A stretch of 64,000 nucleotides of DNA from NCBI GenBank assembly GCA_037200525.1, contig JBBCGG010000001.1, positions 4,766,501 to 4,830,500 of the forward strand. The letters run 5' to 3'. The stretch is from Methylocella sp. (GTDB lineage: Bacteria > Pseudomonadota > Alphaproteobacteria > Rhizobiales > Beijerinckiaceae). The first letter of the stretch is position 1. Each line of letters opens with the position of its first letter. Made by a program: the position numbers and the translations under genes. Shown here piece by piece: positions 28,352-37,708 of this stretch. A model generated the notes under the pieces. The model did no database searches, had not been told where the DNA came from, and saw nothing but the letters and a program-made list of their open reading frames with translations.

Positions 28352-29593
28352 CTAGCGGGCGAGCCGGCTCGCATCCGCTAGCCAGGCGGCGGTCTTTTCC
28401 GGCTCGAAGAAATACGCTTCGAAGTCCGAAGGGTCGTCGAAGCCGTCGACGAAACGGCGAGCCACAGCGGGAATCTGGCCGGCGGACCCAACGAGGTTCA
28501 GGACGTGCTCGGGCGGCGGACCAAGCAGGGCATTGGTCCATTTTGTTACATGCCGAGCATCATCCCAATAGCGCTCGAAGGTTGTTTGCATCCATTTTCG
28601 GTCGAAAGGAAGACTCCCGCGCTCAGCAATTGCAGCGAGATATGAGGCCGCGCACTTCGATGCGGCGTTGGAGCCTTGGCCTGTGATCGGGTCGTTGGCG
28701 ACGACGACATCCGCGACGCCCAGGACGAGACCGCCGGACGGCAGCTCGCCAACCGGCCGGCGCACGGTGGGAGCGAAACGGCCAACCAGGGTGGCGTTCG
28801 CGTCGGTGAGCTCAACCTTACGGGCGCGGTCATACTCCCAGGGGACGCATTGCTTCATCAGTTCGAGCGTGACGCGCAGATGATCCTCTGGCCGCTTGAT
28901 CCCGTCGAAGACGTCGAGCCATCCACCTGGCAGAACCTCCCAGAATAGGATATCGGCCCGACCTGATGCGGTGAGCGTCGGCATGATGAACAGCTCACCT
29001 GCCCCCGGTACGATGTTGAAGCGAACCGCGTCGAAGTCGGGATGTTCTGGACGCGGCTCAAGACCATGGACGTAGGCGACGGCCAAGGCGCGTTGCGGCG
29101 AGTCGTATGTAGAGCGGACAGGATCCCGCTCGAACATCGAGGCGAGGTCGCCCTTGCCGGTCGCGACCAAAATCAAGTCGTATGCGCGCGCGAATCCGTC
29201 AAGGGAGGATGCGGTTGCGTCATGGACGATGAAGTCGCCGCGGCGTTCGATAAATGTCTCAATCCAGCTGGCCATCTTGATCCTTTGATCGACGGATTGG
29301 GCGTAGGCGCTGAGGCGTCCCACCCAATCGATAGCTCGGCCGCCATCCTGCGCGGCGACCGAGACGCCCAAGCCCTCGATGCGTGGAGCCCTACTCTCCC
29401 AGAGATTGATGCCGAGGTTGCGCTCATGCTGGAGCGCTGAATGGAACATGCACTGAGTGGACATCACACGGCCGGCGCGGATCTCATCAGGCGTGCGATT
29501 GGAGATGAGGGAGACGTCGTAGCCGAGAGTCTGCAGGCCAAGGGCAAGCTGGAGCCCGGACTGGCCAGCTCCAACGATCAAAATCTTTCGCAT
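28352..29593 (-). CDS. FAD-dependent monooxygenase of the styrene monooxygenase StyA family
   Basis: A 413-residue flavoprotein, the usual StyA length (about 415). The N-terminal Rossmann motif MRKILIVGAGQSGLQLALGL binds FAD. The central region with AGELFIMPTLTASGRADILF fits the substrate-binding domain of StyA-like oxygenases, and GVADVVVANDPITGQGSNAA is the second FAD motif. StyA-type enzymes epoxidise aryl alkenes or indole with FADH2 supplied by a separate StyB reductase. None is adjacent, so the reductant must come from elsewhere. The real substrate is unknown. Confidence 0.85.
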   Translation of the reverse strand: MRKILIVGAGQSGLQLALGLQTLGYDVSLISNRTPDEIRAGRVMSTQCMFHSALQHERNLGINLWESRAPRIEGLGVSVAAQDGGRAIDWVGRLSAYAQSVDQRIKMASWIETFIERRGDFIVHDATASSLDGFARAYDLILVATGKGDLASMFERDPVRSTYDSPQRALAVAYVHGLEPRPEHPDFDAVRFNIVPGAGELFIMPTLTASGRADILFWEVLPGGWLDVFDGIKRPEDHLRVTLELMKQCVPWEYDRARKVELTDANATLVGRFAPTVRRPVGELPSGGLVLGVADVVVANDPITGQGSNAASKCAASYLAAIAERGSLPFDRKWMQTTFERYWDDARHVTKWTNALLGPPPEHVLNLVGSAGQIPAVARRFVDGFDDPSDFEAYFFEPEKTAAWLADASRLAR

Positions 29594-29829
29594 GGTGGAA
29601 GCGCTCTTGAAGAAAAGTCGAAGCAGACGAGGCTGCGTGTGGGTTAAGTCGGCCCCAGGCGTTCGATGCGGCTGTCGACATCAGCCGTCGACCCCGTTTA
29701 CCAACATGCCCGCCATGCGGCAACAGCGTTAGCGTCGCCATGATGACGTCGCCGAGGTATGATCAATGAAATAACTCGCGTGGACGGCGACGTTGTGGGT
29801 AGATTGTTAAACTGCATCAGGAGAAGTCG

Positions 29830-30756
29830 ATGACAGACACGAACCTTGACGCCGCCGCCGCGCAGACGCGTGCGGTCCGCGCCGGAGGCGCTCCGGCTCC
29901 TGTCGTGAAAGCCTTCTTTGACGAGCCAACGAATACGGTTAGCTATGTGGTCAGCGATCCGGTTACGAAGTCGGCCGCGATCATCGATAGCGTGCTCGAC
30001 TACGACGCCGCTGCAGGCCGCACCGCGACGACGGCGGCGGATGCAATCATCGCTTATGTCGAGGCCGAACGACTTTCCATCGAATGGTTGCTCGAAACGC
30101 ACGCTCATGCGGATCATCTGTCAGCGGCGCCCTATCTGCAAGAAAAGCTTGGCGGCAAGCTCGCCATCGGCCGACAGATCATCCACATACAGAAGATATT
30201 CGGGAAGATCTTCAACTTCGGCGCGGAGTTCGCACGGGACGGTATGGAATTCGACCGACTGTTCGACGATGGCGAGCGCTTCTCAGTAGGCGACCTCCCG
30301 GCGATCGCCTTGCACGTGCCGGGGCACACTCCGGCGGATATGGCCTATGTCATCGGCGACGCGGTGTTCACCGGCGATACTCTATCCATGCCGGACTACG
30401 GTACGGCGCGCGCCGACTTTCCCGGCGGCGACGCGCGTCAACTCTATCGTTCGATCCGCCGTTTGTTGTCGCTTCCCGACGAGACGAGACTGTTTCTCTG
30501 TCACGACTACAAGACAGCCGGCCGGGATGTCTATGTCTGGGAGACCACCGTCGGCGCTGAGAAAAGCGGCAATGTCCATGTGCACGAGGGCGTAACCGAG
30601 GACGCATTCGTGGCGATGCGCACGCAGCGCGACGCCACTCTGTCGATGCCGAAATTACTCATTCCCTCGGTCCAGGTGAACATGCGAGGCGGTCGGCTGC
30701 CAGAGCCGGACGCGAACGGCGCGCGTTACCTCAAGGTCCCGCTGAATGTGCTGTAA
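29830..30756 (+). CDS. MBL-fold persulfide dioxygenase-like protein (ETHE1/Blh group)
   Basis: A 308-residue metallo-beta-lactamase-fold protein with AGGAG before ATG 29830. Metal-binding motif H91-x-H93-x-D95-H96 (ETHAHADHLSAAPYLQ), then HVPGHTPADMAYV, the bridging FTGDTLSMPDYGTARADF and LFLCHDYK. The DYGTARADFPGGDARQLYRS block matches ETHE1/Blh persulfide dioxygenases, which oxidise glutathione persulfide to sulfite with a mononuclear iron. In other Hyphomicrobiales such genes follow a BigR repressor; no such regulator is seen here. It is flanked by a convergent SDR gene. Confidence 0.88.
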   Translation: MTDTNLDAAAAQTRAVRAGGAPAPVVKAFFDEPTNTVSYVVSDPVTKSAAIIDSVLDYDAAAGRTATTAADAIIAYVEAERLSIEWLLETHAHADHLSAAPYLQEKLGGKLAIGRQIIHIQKIFGKIFNFGAEFARDGMEFDRLFDDGERFSVGDLPAIALHVPGHTPADMAYVIGDAVFTGDTLSMPDYGTARADFPGGDARQLYRSIRRLLSLPDETRLFLCHDYKTAGRDVYVWETTVGAEKSGNVHVHEGVTEDAFVAMRTQRDATLSMPKLLIPSVQVNMRGGRLPEPDANGARYLKVPLNVL

Positions 30757-30780
30757 GGTCGGCTTGCGCTCCAAGGGTCG

Positions 30781-31602
30781 TTAAGGTCCAACCTCATCTC
30801 GAAGCGCCGCCAGTCGCGCGCCTTCCGCCGCCATTAGGGCGAAAAGCGACTCGGGTTCACGCAGCCGGGCCTGCAGCCCCGCGAGTTCTCTGCCCTCGGC
30901 GACAATAATCTCTCTCTGCCCTTCGGAAAGGCCGGACAAAATACGCTCCGCAGCCGCCCCCACAGCCATGCCATTGTCGATGTTTTCAGAAGATCGCCCA
31001 TGCCGAGAACCATCGCCGTTAAGAGCATTTAGCGAGATGGCGGTCTTGACCGAGCCCAGCACGATCACGCTGACCTTGATATCGTAGGCCGTCTCAACCT
31101 CAGCCCGCAAGGCGTCGAAATAGCCCATCACAGCGTGCTTTGCCGCGGGATAGCCGGTGCGCAGAGGAAGCCCGAGCTTACCCGCTACTGAACTCACCGC
31201 GGCTATATGCCCTTTGCCTTGCTCGACCATGCGCGGCAGAACGAGCTGAGTGAGTTGCAACGGCGCTAGATAATCGACCTCGATCAGCCGGCGATATGTT
31301 TCGAAATGGGTGTCGAGGGCGAGGCTTCGCTGCGAGATTCCCGCATTGTTGATCAGGAGGTCTATTGCCCCGCGCCACTTCCATGCGCGCTCCACAACCC
31401 CAGGCAGAGCGTCGTAATCAGTGACTTCGAAAGGAAGGATAAAGGTCTTGCCGCCGACTTCGGCGGCGACGCGCTCCAGCTCCTGCACTCGGCGACCCGA
31501 TAAGATGACCGCAGCCCCAACGCGCACCATGGCTTTGGTGAGCGCTTCGCCAATTCCTGAGGACGCGCCGGTGACCCAAACAACTTTGCCTTCGAATGAC
31601 AT
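30781..31602 (-). CDS. Short-chain dehydrogenase/reductase (SDR)
   Basis: A 273-residue classical SDR: cofactor motif VTGASSGIGEALTKA, structural NNAGIS, catalytic Ser in AAVSSVAGKLGL and the YxxxK pair in YPAAKHAVMGYFDALRAE. GGGAGAGG-like ribosome-binding sequence precedes ATG 31602. The overall pattern resembles the DHRS7/DltE-like group. The enzyme should oxidise or reduce an alcohol/ketone with NAD(P)(H); the substrate cannot be inferred. It converges on the persulfide dioxygenase gene with a 24-base gap. Confidence 0.9.
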   Translation of the reverse strand: MSFEGKVVWVTGASSGIGEALTKAMVRVGAAVILSGRRVQELERVAAEVGGKTFILPFEVTDYDALPGVVERAWKWRGAIDLLINNAGISQRSLALDTHFETYRRLIEVDYLAPLQLTQLVLPRMVEQGKGHIAAVSSVAGKLGLPLRTGYPAAKHAVMGYFDALRAEVETAYDIKVSVIVLGSVKTAISLNALNGDGSRHGRSSENIDNGMAVGAAAERILSGLSEGQREIIVAEGRELAGLQARLREPESLFALMAAEGARLAALRDEVGP

Positions 31603-32025
31603 GCGCCTCTCCCAAAAATGCGGACGGAGCTAGCGCCTGGCCCAAGCCGACGCGCCAGTCCGACCATATATTGAGCCACCTTTTGATTTCAACGCACGCA
31701 ATTACCGTCGTAACGCGAATGGCGAGGCCTCCAGACTCGATATGGCGGACGCGCCGCCGGCGATCGTCAACGCGTTGCAGGGCTGCTCAAACATTCAATC
31801 CGTCGATCAATATCCTTTACGACCAATCGTCGTATTGGTCGGAGACGACGTCCGCCCGGTCGCAGGGTCCATAAGTGTGAGCGGCTCGTACCAGACCGGA
31901 AGGCCGCCAGGCTTCTCTGGAAGCGGACGATTTGGCGCTGGGGATGTAGACTCTATAACAGTTGTATCTTATGAGTGCATTCGTATCCGCGACATTGATT
32001 GACCCTTCCCTAGCGAAACCCAAAC
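31603..32025. other. Intergenic region, no gene seen
   Basis: About 420 bases between the divergent SDR and multihaem cytochrome genes. Short readings are present but lack domains or good start signals. Confidence 0.5.
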
Positions 32026-33666
32026 ATGCGTTACCTCCGGCGCCGCTCGATCCTTTTGGCCATCGCCCTCAGCCTTATCGTCATCGCCGCCGTCACTTAT
32101 CAGTCCGTCGTGCCCGGGCTGTCGAAGGCGAGAGGCGCGGATTCGGCGCTAGAGGCCGAAGTCGCCACATTTTTGTTGCATGCGAGCGTGCCGGCGGAGG
32201 CGAAGGCGAGAACTAATCCGCTGAGCGCCGATGCGGCGATAATCGCCGCAGGCCAAGAGCTGTTCCGGCAGAAGTGCGAGATCTGCCACGCGTATGATGG
32301 CGGTGGAAAAACCGAGGTCGGCGCCGGCGAATATCCGCGCGCCCCCGCCCTTGGCTCCATGAACGTCATGGAGATGTCGGACGGGGAAATTTTCTACCAC
32401 ATCCGCAATGGCATCCGTAACACCGGCATGCCGGCATGGTCGGAGCCTGACGAGCAGCTCTGGCAACTCGTCGCTTACCTCCGCCACCTGCCGATCGTCG
32501 CGCCGCTCGAGCGGGTTGTCGGCCAAACAGCGGACGCTCATTACGTCGGCTCGGCCACCTGCGGAACCTGCCACACCGAGATTTTCCAGCGCTGGAAGCA
32601 GACGCTGATGGCCAATGTCGTTCGCGATCCGAAGGAACGCCCGGACGCCATCATCCCCGATCTTTCAAAGCCGGACCCGTTGGTGGCGTTCACAAAGGAC
32701 GACATCGCCTTCGTCTACGGCAGCAAATGGAAGCAGCGTTATTTCAAGAAAATCGGCGACGACTATTTCCCCCTTCCCGCGCAATGGGACGTCATCAACA
32801 AGGTTTGGCGAAAATACTTCGTCGCGCCCAATACCGATTGGTGGGCCGGACTCTTTCCGCCCGACAATATGCAGCGGCCGACCGGCGCTCTCTGCGACGG
32901 GTGCCACTCCGTCAACTATGACATCAAGACCAAGACGGTAGCGGAGTGGAATGTCGGATGCGAGCGCTGCCACGGACCGGGCAGCGCGCATGCGGCGAAG
33001 CCGATCGCAGAGAACATCGTCAATCCCGCGCGCCTCAATTACGTCGACGCCAATGACGCCTGCATTCAGTGCCACTCGCAGGGTCGGCCGCTCGCCGATC
33101 CGATCGATGGCCAACATTACGACTGGCCTGTCGGCTTCCAGGTCGGCCATCAACTTTCAGACTTCTGGAAACTCGAGGATCACACCCTCGGCGAAACGAC
33201 GTTCACGCATTTCGCGGACGGAACGGCGCATAAGAACCGGATGCAGGGCAATGATTTTGTGACCAGCCTCATGTACGCGCGGGGCGTCACGTGCTTCAGC
33301 TGCCACGACCCGCACGGCAGCCCCAATGATGCGATGTTGCGCGCGCCGGGCAACGGCGTCTGCCTTGCCTGCCACGGTCCCAATTCACAGAACGGTCCTC
33401 ACGCGGCGACGATCGAGGCCCATACGCATCACGCGCCGGACAGCCCCGGCAGCCAGTGCGCGGCGTGTCACATGCCGAAGATCGCCCAGACGATCGCCAA
33501 TGTGAACGTCAGCAGCCACACGTTTCACTTCGTGACGCCAAGCGAGACGGAGCGGCTGAAAATCCCCAACGCCTGCAACGTCTGCCATACCGACAAGACA
33601 ACGGAATGGGCCAAGGCCGCTCTTGCCAAATGGACGGACCGCTCACCCTGGCGGATGGATCAGTAA
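32026..33666 (+). CDS. Nine-haem c-type cytochrome (monohaem domain fused to an octahaem-type module)
   Basis: A 546-residue exported or membrane-anchored protein with a leading hydrophobic segment (SILLAIALSLIVIAAVTYQS). Nine CxxCH sites are visible in order: CEICH, CGTCH, CDGCH, CERCH, CIQCH, CFSCH, CLACH, CAACH and CNVCH. The first lies in a cytochrome-c domain (about 65-145, with a Met-containing ELSDGE-like region MEMSDGEIFYHIRNGIRNTG). The other eight lie in a multihaem module whose CHGPGSAH and CAACHMPKI motifs are typical of c554/octahaem families. It probably moves electrons in the periplasm; the donor and acceptor are unknown. Confidence 0.88.
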   Translation: MRYLRRRSILLAIALSLIVIAAVTYQSVVPGLSKARGADSALEAEVATFLLHASVPAEAKARTNPLSADAAIIAAGQELFRQKCEICHAYDGGGKTEVGAGEYPRAPALGSMNVMEMSDGEIFYHIRNGIRNTGMPAWSEPDEQLWQLVAYLRHLPIVAPLERVVGQTADAHYVGSATCGTCHTEIFQRWKQTLMANVVRDPKERPDAIIPDLSKPDPLVAFTKDDIAFVYGSKWKQRYFKKIGDDYFPLPAQWDVINKVWRKYFVAPNTDWWAGLFPPDNMQRPTGALCDGCHSVNYDIKTKTVAEWNVGCERCHGPGSAHAAKPIAENIVNPARLNYVDANDACIQCHSQGRPLADPIDGQHYDWPVGFQVGHQLSDFWKLEDHTLGETTFTHFADGTAHKNRMQGNDFVTSLMYARGVTCFSCHDPHGSPNDAMLRAPGNGVCLACHGPNSQNGPHAATIEAHTHHAPDSPGSQCAACHMPKIAQTIANVNVSSHTFHFVTPSETERLKIPNACNVCHTDKTTEWAKAALAKWTDRSPWRMDQ

Positions 33667-33676
33667 GCCGCTCTCG

Positions 33677-34786
33677 TTAGACGTCGCGATGATCTCTGGC
33701 GCCTTCGAATTCTCCGTCGAATCGGAATGGCTTGGGCGCGTCGCGATGGCCGTGCGTAAATCCGGCTGACGCGAGGTCCGCACTGCAGCCATCGGAAGGT
33801 TCGAAGGTGATGTTGGCGGTTTGCAGCGCCGGCAAATGCTTGTGCAGCTCACGCCTGAGCGCGCTGGCGATGCCATTGGCTGCGGCGAGCGTCAGTTGGT
33901 CGTTAACGTCAATCTCCACGTCGGCGTGGAGTTGGTGGCCCATCCACCGGGCTTTGGCGTCGACGACGCGTTCGATGCCGGGCACATGCTCAGCTGCATG
34001 GCGGATCTCCGCCGTAACGTTTGGCTCTACCCCATCGAGGGCGCGCGTGATCACCGCCCGGGCCGACTGCCAAACAATCCCGAAGATCGCAAGGGTGATG
34101 AGAAGGCCGATAATCGGATCGGCAAGAGGGTAGCCGAGCCACACGCCTGCCGCGCCAAGCACGACGGCGAGCGAAGTCAGCCCGTCCGTGCGGGCGTGGT
34201 AGCCGTCGGCGATGAGCGCGGCGCTGTTTATTTGCCGACCGACCCTGATGCGGAATGCCGCCACCACTTCATTGCCTATGAAGCCGACGATGCCGGCGGC
34301 CGCGAGCCACCCGAGTGCTGTCACTGGGCGGGGATGAATCAGGCGATCGATCGCCTCGTAGCCGGCGACAAGCGCGCTGAACAAGATGATGAGCACGATC
34401 ATTATGCCGGCGAGATCCTCAACTCGGCCGAGGCCATAAGTGAAAACCTTCGAGGGCTTGCGACGCGCGAGGACGAAGGCGACCCAGAGCGGGATGGCGG
34501 TGGCGGCGTCGCCGATGTTGTGGATCGCATCGGCGAGCAGCGCAACCGAGCCTGAAACGAAAGCCACGGCCAGTTGCAGAGCCGCCGTGATCGCCAAGAT
34601 GACGAATGACCACTTGATCGCCCAAATGCCGCGACGGGTCGTAGTCAAGGAAGGATCAATCACGCCGTGGGTGTGACCGCGCCCGCCCGAATCGCCGTGG
34701 AGATGGCCGTCGCCGCCATGATGGTCGTGCACATGATCGCGGGCGGCGAAGCCGAACCAGTCAAGAAGCCTCGACAATGGCGACAT
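33677..34786 (-). CDS. dmeF: Cation diffusion facilitator, DmeF-type Co/Ni exporter
   Basis: A 369-residue inner-membrane cation/proton antiporter. His-rich N-terminus (RDHVHDHHGGDGHLHGDS), six transmembrane helices with the metal site residues in helix 2 (ALLADAIHNIGDA) and helix 5 (ALIADGYHARTDGLTSLAVV), and a cytoplasmic ferredoxin-like domain (GHQLHADVEIDV). DmeF members export Co2+ and Ni2+. The gene lies 8 bases downstream of a CsoR/RcnR-type regulator, the dmeRF arrangement known from Rhizobium. Confidence 0.9.
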   Translation of the reverse strand: MSPLSRLLDWFGFAARDHVHDHHGGDGHLHGDSGGRGHTHGVIDPSLTTTRRGIWAIKWSFVILAITAALQLAVAFVSGSVALLADAIHNIGDAATAIPLWVAFVLARRKPSKVFTYGLGRVEDLAGIMIVLIILFSALVAGYEAIDRLIHPRPVTALGWLAAAGIVGFIGNEVVAAFRIRVGRQINSAALIADGYHARTDGLTSLAVVLGAAGVWLGYPLADPIIGLLITLAIFGIVWQSARAVITRALDGVEPNVTAEIRHAAEHVPGIERVVDAKARWMGHQLHADVEIDVNDQLTLAAANGIASALRRELHKHLPALQTANITFEPSDGCSADLASAGFTHGHRDAPKPFRFDGEFEGARDHRDV

Positions 34787-34794
34787 CGTCCCTC

Positions 34795-35073
34795 TCAGAG
34801 ATATTTGGTGATTTCCTTGAACTCATCGATCGAGCGGCGCTGCTCGCGCGGCAGCGGTCCGACGACGTCTTCAAGGCAATGGTCGAGGTGATCCTGAATC
34901 AGCGTTTTCTTGGCCTGGCAGATAGCTTTTTCGACCGCATGAAGCTGCTGGGCGATATCGAGACACGAGCGCCCGGCCTCGATCATCTCGATAATGCCCT
35001 TAAGATGGCCGTCGGCGCGCTTTAATCGTTTGACGATCTCGGGATGGGTTTGGTGCAGCAGTTCATCGGACAT
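34795..35073 (-). CDS. dmeR: CsoR/RcnR-family metal-sensing repressor
   Basis: A 92-residue all-helical repressor (family usual 85-100). It has the family core IVKRLKRADGHLKGIIEMIE, a Cys in SCLDIAQQLHAVEKAI and HLDHCLED. His residues near the N-terminus (LLHQTHPEI) fit the nickel/cobalt-sensing RcnR/DmeR branch rather than copper CsoR. It is first in an operon with dmeF, and a G/C-tract inverted repeat lies just upstream of its start, the kind of site this family binds. Apo-protein should repress and Co2+/Ni2+ release it. Confidence 0.88.
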   Translation of the reverse strand: MSDELLHQTHPEIVKRLKRADGHLKGIIEMIEAGRSCLDIAQQLHAVEKAICQAKKTLIQDHLDHCLEDVVGPLPREQRRSIDEFKEITKYL

Positions 35074-35083
35074 GGGCCATACC

Positions 35084-35102
35084 TATCCCCCAGGAGGGGA
35101 TA
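35084..35102. promoter_or_regulatory. DmeR/RcnR-type operator upstream of dmeRF
   Basis: TATCCCC (35084-35090) and GGGGATA (35096-35102) form a perfect 7-bp inverted repeat with a 5-base spacer, starting 11 bases upstream of the dmeR start codon. RcnR/CsoR proteins are known to bind AT-flanked G/C tracts of this kind. Confidence 0.75.
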
Positions 35103-35266
35103 AAGTCAAATTACGACGGAACGTGGAATGAATAGGCTCCTGGGAGGTTCGATCCATGCGCGTCCCTCCTTGTTGGCCAGCTTTCCTTTCTGACCAGCGG
35201 ACGATAAAACTGAATAATTATTGATACAAGTGTTGCATCACATTTTAGCGATGATACGATGTTCCG

Positions 35267-36253
35267 ATGAACAGGAATGAGACACAAACAGAGCAGCGCT
35301 GGCTGCTCCTGATCCACCAGCTGCCGACCAAGCCGGCCTATTTCCGGGTGAAAATTTGGCGGCGACTGCAAGGCATTGGCGCGGTCGCCGTGAAGAGCAC
35401 GGTCTATGCGCTGCCCTCGAACGCCGAGACGCAGGAGGATTTCGAGTGGCTTTTGAAGGAGATCGTCGATGGCGGAGGCGAAGCGATGGTCTGCGACGCG
35501 CGGCTGATCGACGGTCTCTCCGACGCCCAGGTGCAAGCGCTGTTCGATGCCGCGCGGGACGAAGATTACGAGGCTATCGCCAAGGAGTGCCAGGCGCTGG
35601 CCATAGCCTTGGACGCCGATGACGCGGCGGAAAAACATGCCGACAGATCCGCCAGCCTCGGCCGCTTGCGCAAACGGTTGGCGGAAGTCGTGGCCATCGA
35701 CTTCTTTGGGGCCAACAGCCGCGAAACAGTCGAAGGGCTGCTCGCCGGGCTGGAAACGCGGATCGCGGAGGACAAGGGCATGAGCGAGGGACCGTTGCAG
35801 GCGGCGCCGCAAACCGCCGCGGAGCTCAAGGGAAGGACTTGGGTTACACGCAAGGGCGTGCATGTCGACCGGATCGCCTGTAGTTGGCTAATCCGCCGTT
35901 TCATTGATCCGGGCGCCGTCATCCGCTTTGTGCCGGGGAAGGGCTACGAGCCGAACGCTGGGGAATTGCGTTTCGATATGTTCGAGGGCGAGTTCACGCA
36001 TGAAGGCGATCGCTGCAGCTTCGAGGTTCTGCTGGCGCGCGCTGGCATCGCGGACCCGGCCTTGCAGGAGATTGCCGAGATCGTCCACGACATCGACCTC
36101 AAGGATGGCAAGTTCGGGCGCGAAGAGGCGACCGGCATCGCTCACCTCATTGCTGGCATTGCAATGGCCAACCAGGATGACGAGCAGCGGCTCGCTCAGG
36201 GCGCTCCCGTCTTCGACAATCTCTACCAGTATTTTCGTAAAAAGCGCGGGTGA
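35267..36253 (+). CDS. chrB: Chromate resistance regulator/exporter-associated protein ChrB
   Basis: A 328-residue protein. The N-terminal ChrB_N domain (QRWLLLIHQLPTKPAYFRVK and IWRRLQGIGAVAVKSTVYAL) is followed by the ChrB C-terminal domain (about 180-320) with TWVTRKGVHVDRIACSWLIR and RFIDPGAVIRFV. ChrB acts as a chromate-sensitive regulator of chrA in Ochrobactrum-type loci. It is immediately followed by chrA, with overlap or a short gap depending on the chrA start, so the two form an operon. Confidence 0.93.
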   Translation: MNRNETQTEQRWLLLIHQLPTKPAYFRVKIWRRLQGIGAVAVKSTVYALPSNAETQEDFEWLLKEIVDGGGEAMVCDARLIDGLSDAQVQALFDAARDEDYEAIAKECQALAIALDADDAAEKHADRSASLGRLRKRLAEVVAIDFFGANSRETVEGLLAGLETRIAEDKGMSEGPLQAAPQTAAELKGRTWVTRKGVHVDRIACSWLIRRFIDPGAVIRFVPGKGYEPNAGELRFDMFEGEFTHEGDRCSFEVLLARAGIADPALQEIAEIVHDIDLKDGKFGREEATGIAHLIAGIAMANQDDEQRLAQGAPVFDNLYQYFRKKRG

Positions 36254-36270
36254 CAGGCGGGAACGGGTCG

Positions 36271-37683
36271 ATGACAGAGGCTGTGAGCGTTGAGGCGGCG
36301 CCCGTCCAGAACGGCGCCCTCTCGCATGGCGTCTCGTTCGGCGAAGCTATTCGCGTCTGGGCCCGTGTAGCGGCTTTGAGCTTTGGCGGGCCGGCCGGGC
36401 AGATCGCCGTGATGCACCGGATCATCGTCGAGGAAAAGCGCTGGATCGGCGAGACGCGGTTCTTGCATGCGTTGAACTACTGCATGCTGCTGCCCGGCCC
36501 TGAAGCCCAACAGCTCGCCATCTACATCGGATGGCTCCTGCATAAGACCAAGGGCGGCCTCGTCGCCGGCGCGCTGTTCGTGTTGCCTGGCGCCGTCGCT
36601 ATCATGGCGCTGAGCTGGGTCTACGCGATCTTCGGCAATGTCGGCGCGATTCAGGCGCTTTTCTTTGGTCTGAAGGCTGCGGTTCTCGCCATTGTTCTCG
36701 AGGCCGTCAATCGCGTCGGCAAGCGGGCGCTCAGGAACAACATCATGGCGGCGCTCGCCGCCGTCGCCTTCGTGGCGATCTTCTTCTTCCATGCGCCCTT
36801 TCCCCTGATCATTCTATGCGCCGCGGCGATCGGCTATGTCGGCGGCCGCGCGGGCCTCTCTCCGTTCCTTGCTGGAAATGCGCACGGGAAGCTTGGCGGC
36901 ACGCAGGTAGTTGACGCTGACACGGCGCTCGGCGAGGGCATTCCGGCCCACGCTCGCCCTGCTGTCGGCTGGTCGCTTAAAATCGCCGCGGCGTTCCTGG
37001 CGCTATGGCTGGCGCCTGTCCTCGGGCTGCTCGCATTGGCGGAGCCTGGAAATATCTTCACCGACATCGCTGTCTTCTTCTCGAAAATGGCGGTGGTGAC
37101 GTTTGGCGGCGCTTATGCCGTTCTTGCCTATGTTGCGCAGCAGGCTGTCGAGACCTACGGCTGGCTCAAACCCGGCGAGATGCTGGACGGCCTCGGCATG
37201 GCCGAGACGACGCCAGGCCCACTCACCATGGTCACGCAATTCGTCGGCTTCATGGGCGCATTCCGGGCGCCGGGCGCCCTCCCTCCGCTGCTTGCCGGCA
37301 CTCTAGGCGGTCTGCTCACAACCTGGGTCACCTTTACGCCGTGCTTCCTTTGGATCTTTTTAGGCGCTCCTTTTATCGAGACGCTTCGCAGCAACAAAGC
37401 CTTATCGGCCGCGCTGGCGACGATCACGGCGGCCATCGTCGGGGTAATCCTGAATTTGGCGGTGTGGTTCGCGCTCCACACTTTGTTCGGCGAGCTGCGC
37501 GTCGTGAGCAAACACGGGATGGCCGTGGAAATTCCCGTGCTGAGTTCAGTCAACATTCCTTCGCTTGTCCTGACGCTGGGCGCTCTGGCGGCGGTGTTCC
37601 GCTTCAAGATCGGCATGCTGCCCGTGCTCGCCGCCTGCTCGATTTCGGGCCTGCTGTATGGACTCGTTACGGGGACGGTCTAG
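36271..37683 (+). CDS. chrA: Chromate transporter ChrA (long, two-domain form)
   Basis: A 470-residue membrane protein of the LCHR family. Two homologous halves each carry the Chromate_transp signature: ALSFGGPAGQIAVMHRIIVE with LNYCMLLPGPEAQQLAIYIG, then VTFGGAYAVLAYVAQQAVET and AETTPGPLTMVTQFVGFMGA. It exports chromate across the inner membrane. ATG 36271 is chosen; GTG 36250, overlapping the chrB stop by four bases, is the alternative. It sits in one operon with chrB and probably the outer-membrane gene that follows. Confidence 0.93.
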   Translation: MTEAVSVEAAPVQNGALSHGVSFGEAIRVWARVAALSFGGPAGQIAVMHRIIVEEKRWIGETRFLHALNYCMLLPGPEAQQLAIYIGWLLHKTKGGLVAGALFVLPGAVAIMALSWVYAIFGNVGAIQALFFGLKAAVLAIVLEAVNRVGKRALRNNIMAALAAVAFVAIFFFHAPFPLIILCAAAIGYVGGRAGLSPFLAGNAHGKLGGTQVVDADTALGEGIPAHARPAVGWSLKIAAAFLALWLAPVLGLLALAEPGNIFTDIAVFFSKMAVVTFGGAYAVLAYVAQQAVETYGWLKPGEMLDGLGMAETTPGPLTMVTQFVGFMGAFRAPGALPPLLAGTLGGLLTTWVTFTPCFLWIFLGAPFIETLRSNKALSAALATITAAIVGVILNLAVWFALHTLFGELRVVSKHGMAVEIPVLSSVNIPSLVLTLGALAAVFRFKIGMLPVLAACSISGLLYGLVTGTV

Positions 37684-37708
37684 ACCGCTAGCCAATAGAC
37701 ACACCGCC

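Noticed and set aside
31742-32002. An 86-residue reading before the multihaem cytochrome gene
   Set aside because: No domain, no ribosome-binding site and unnatural composition; treated as promoter region.
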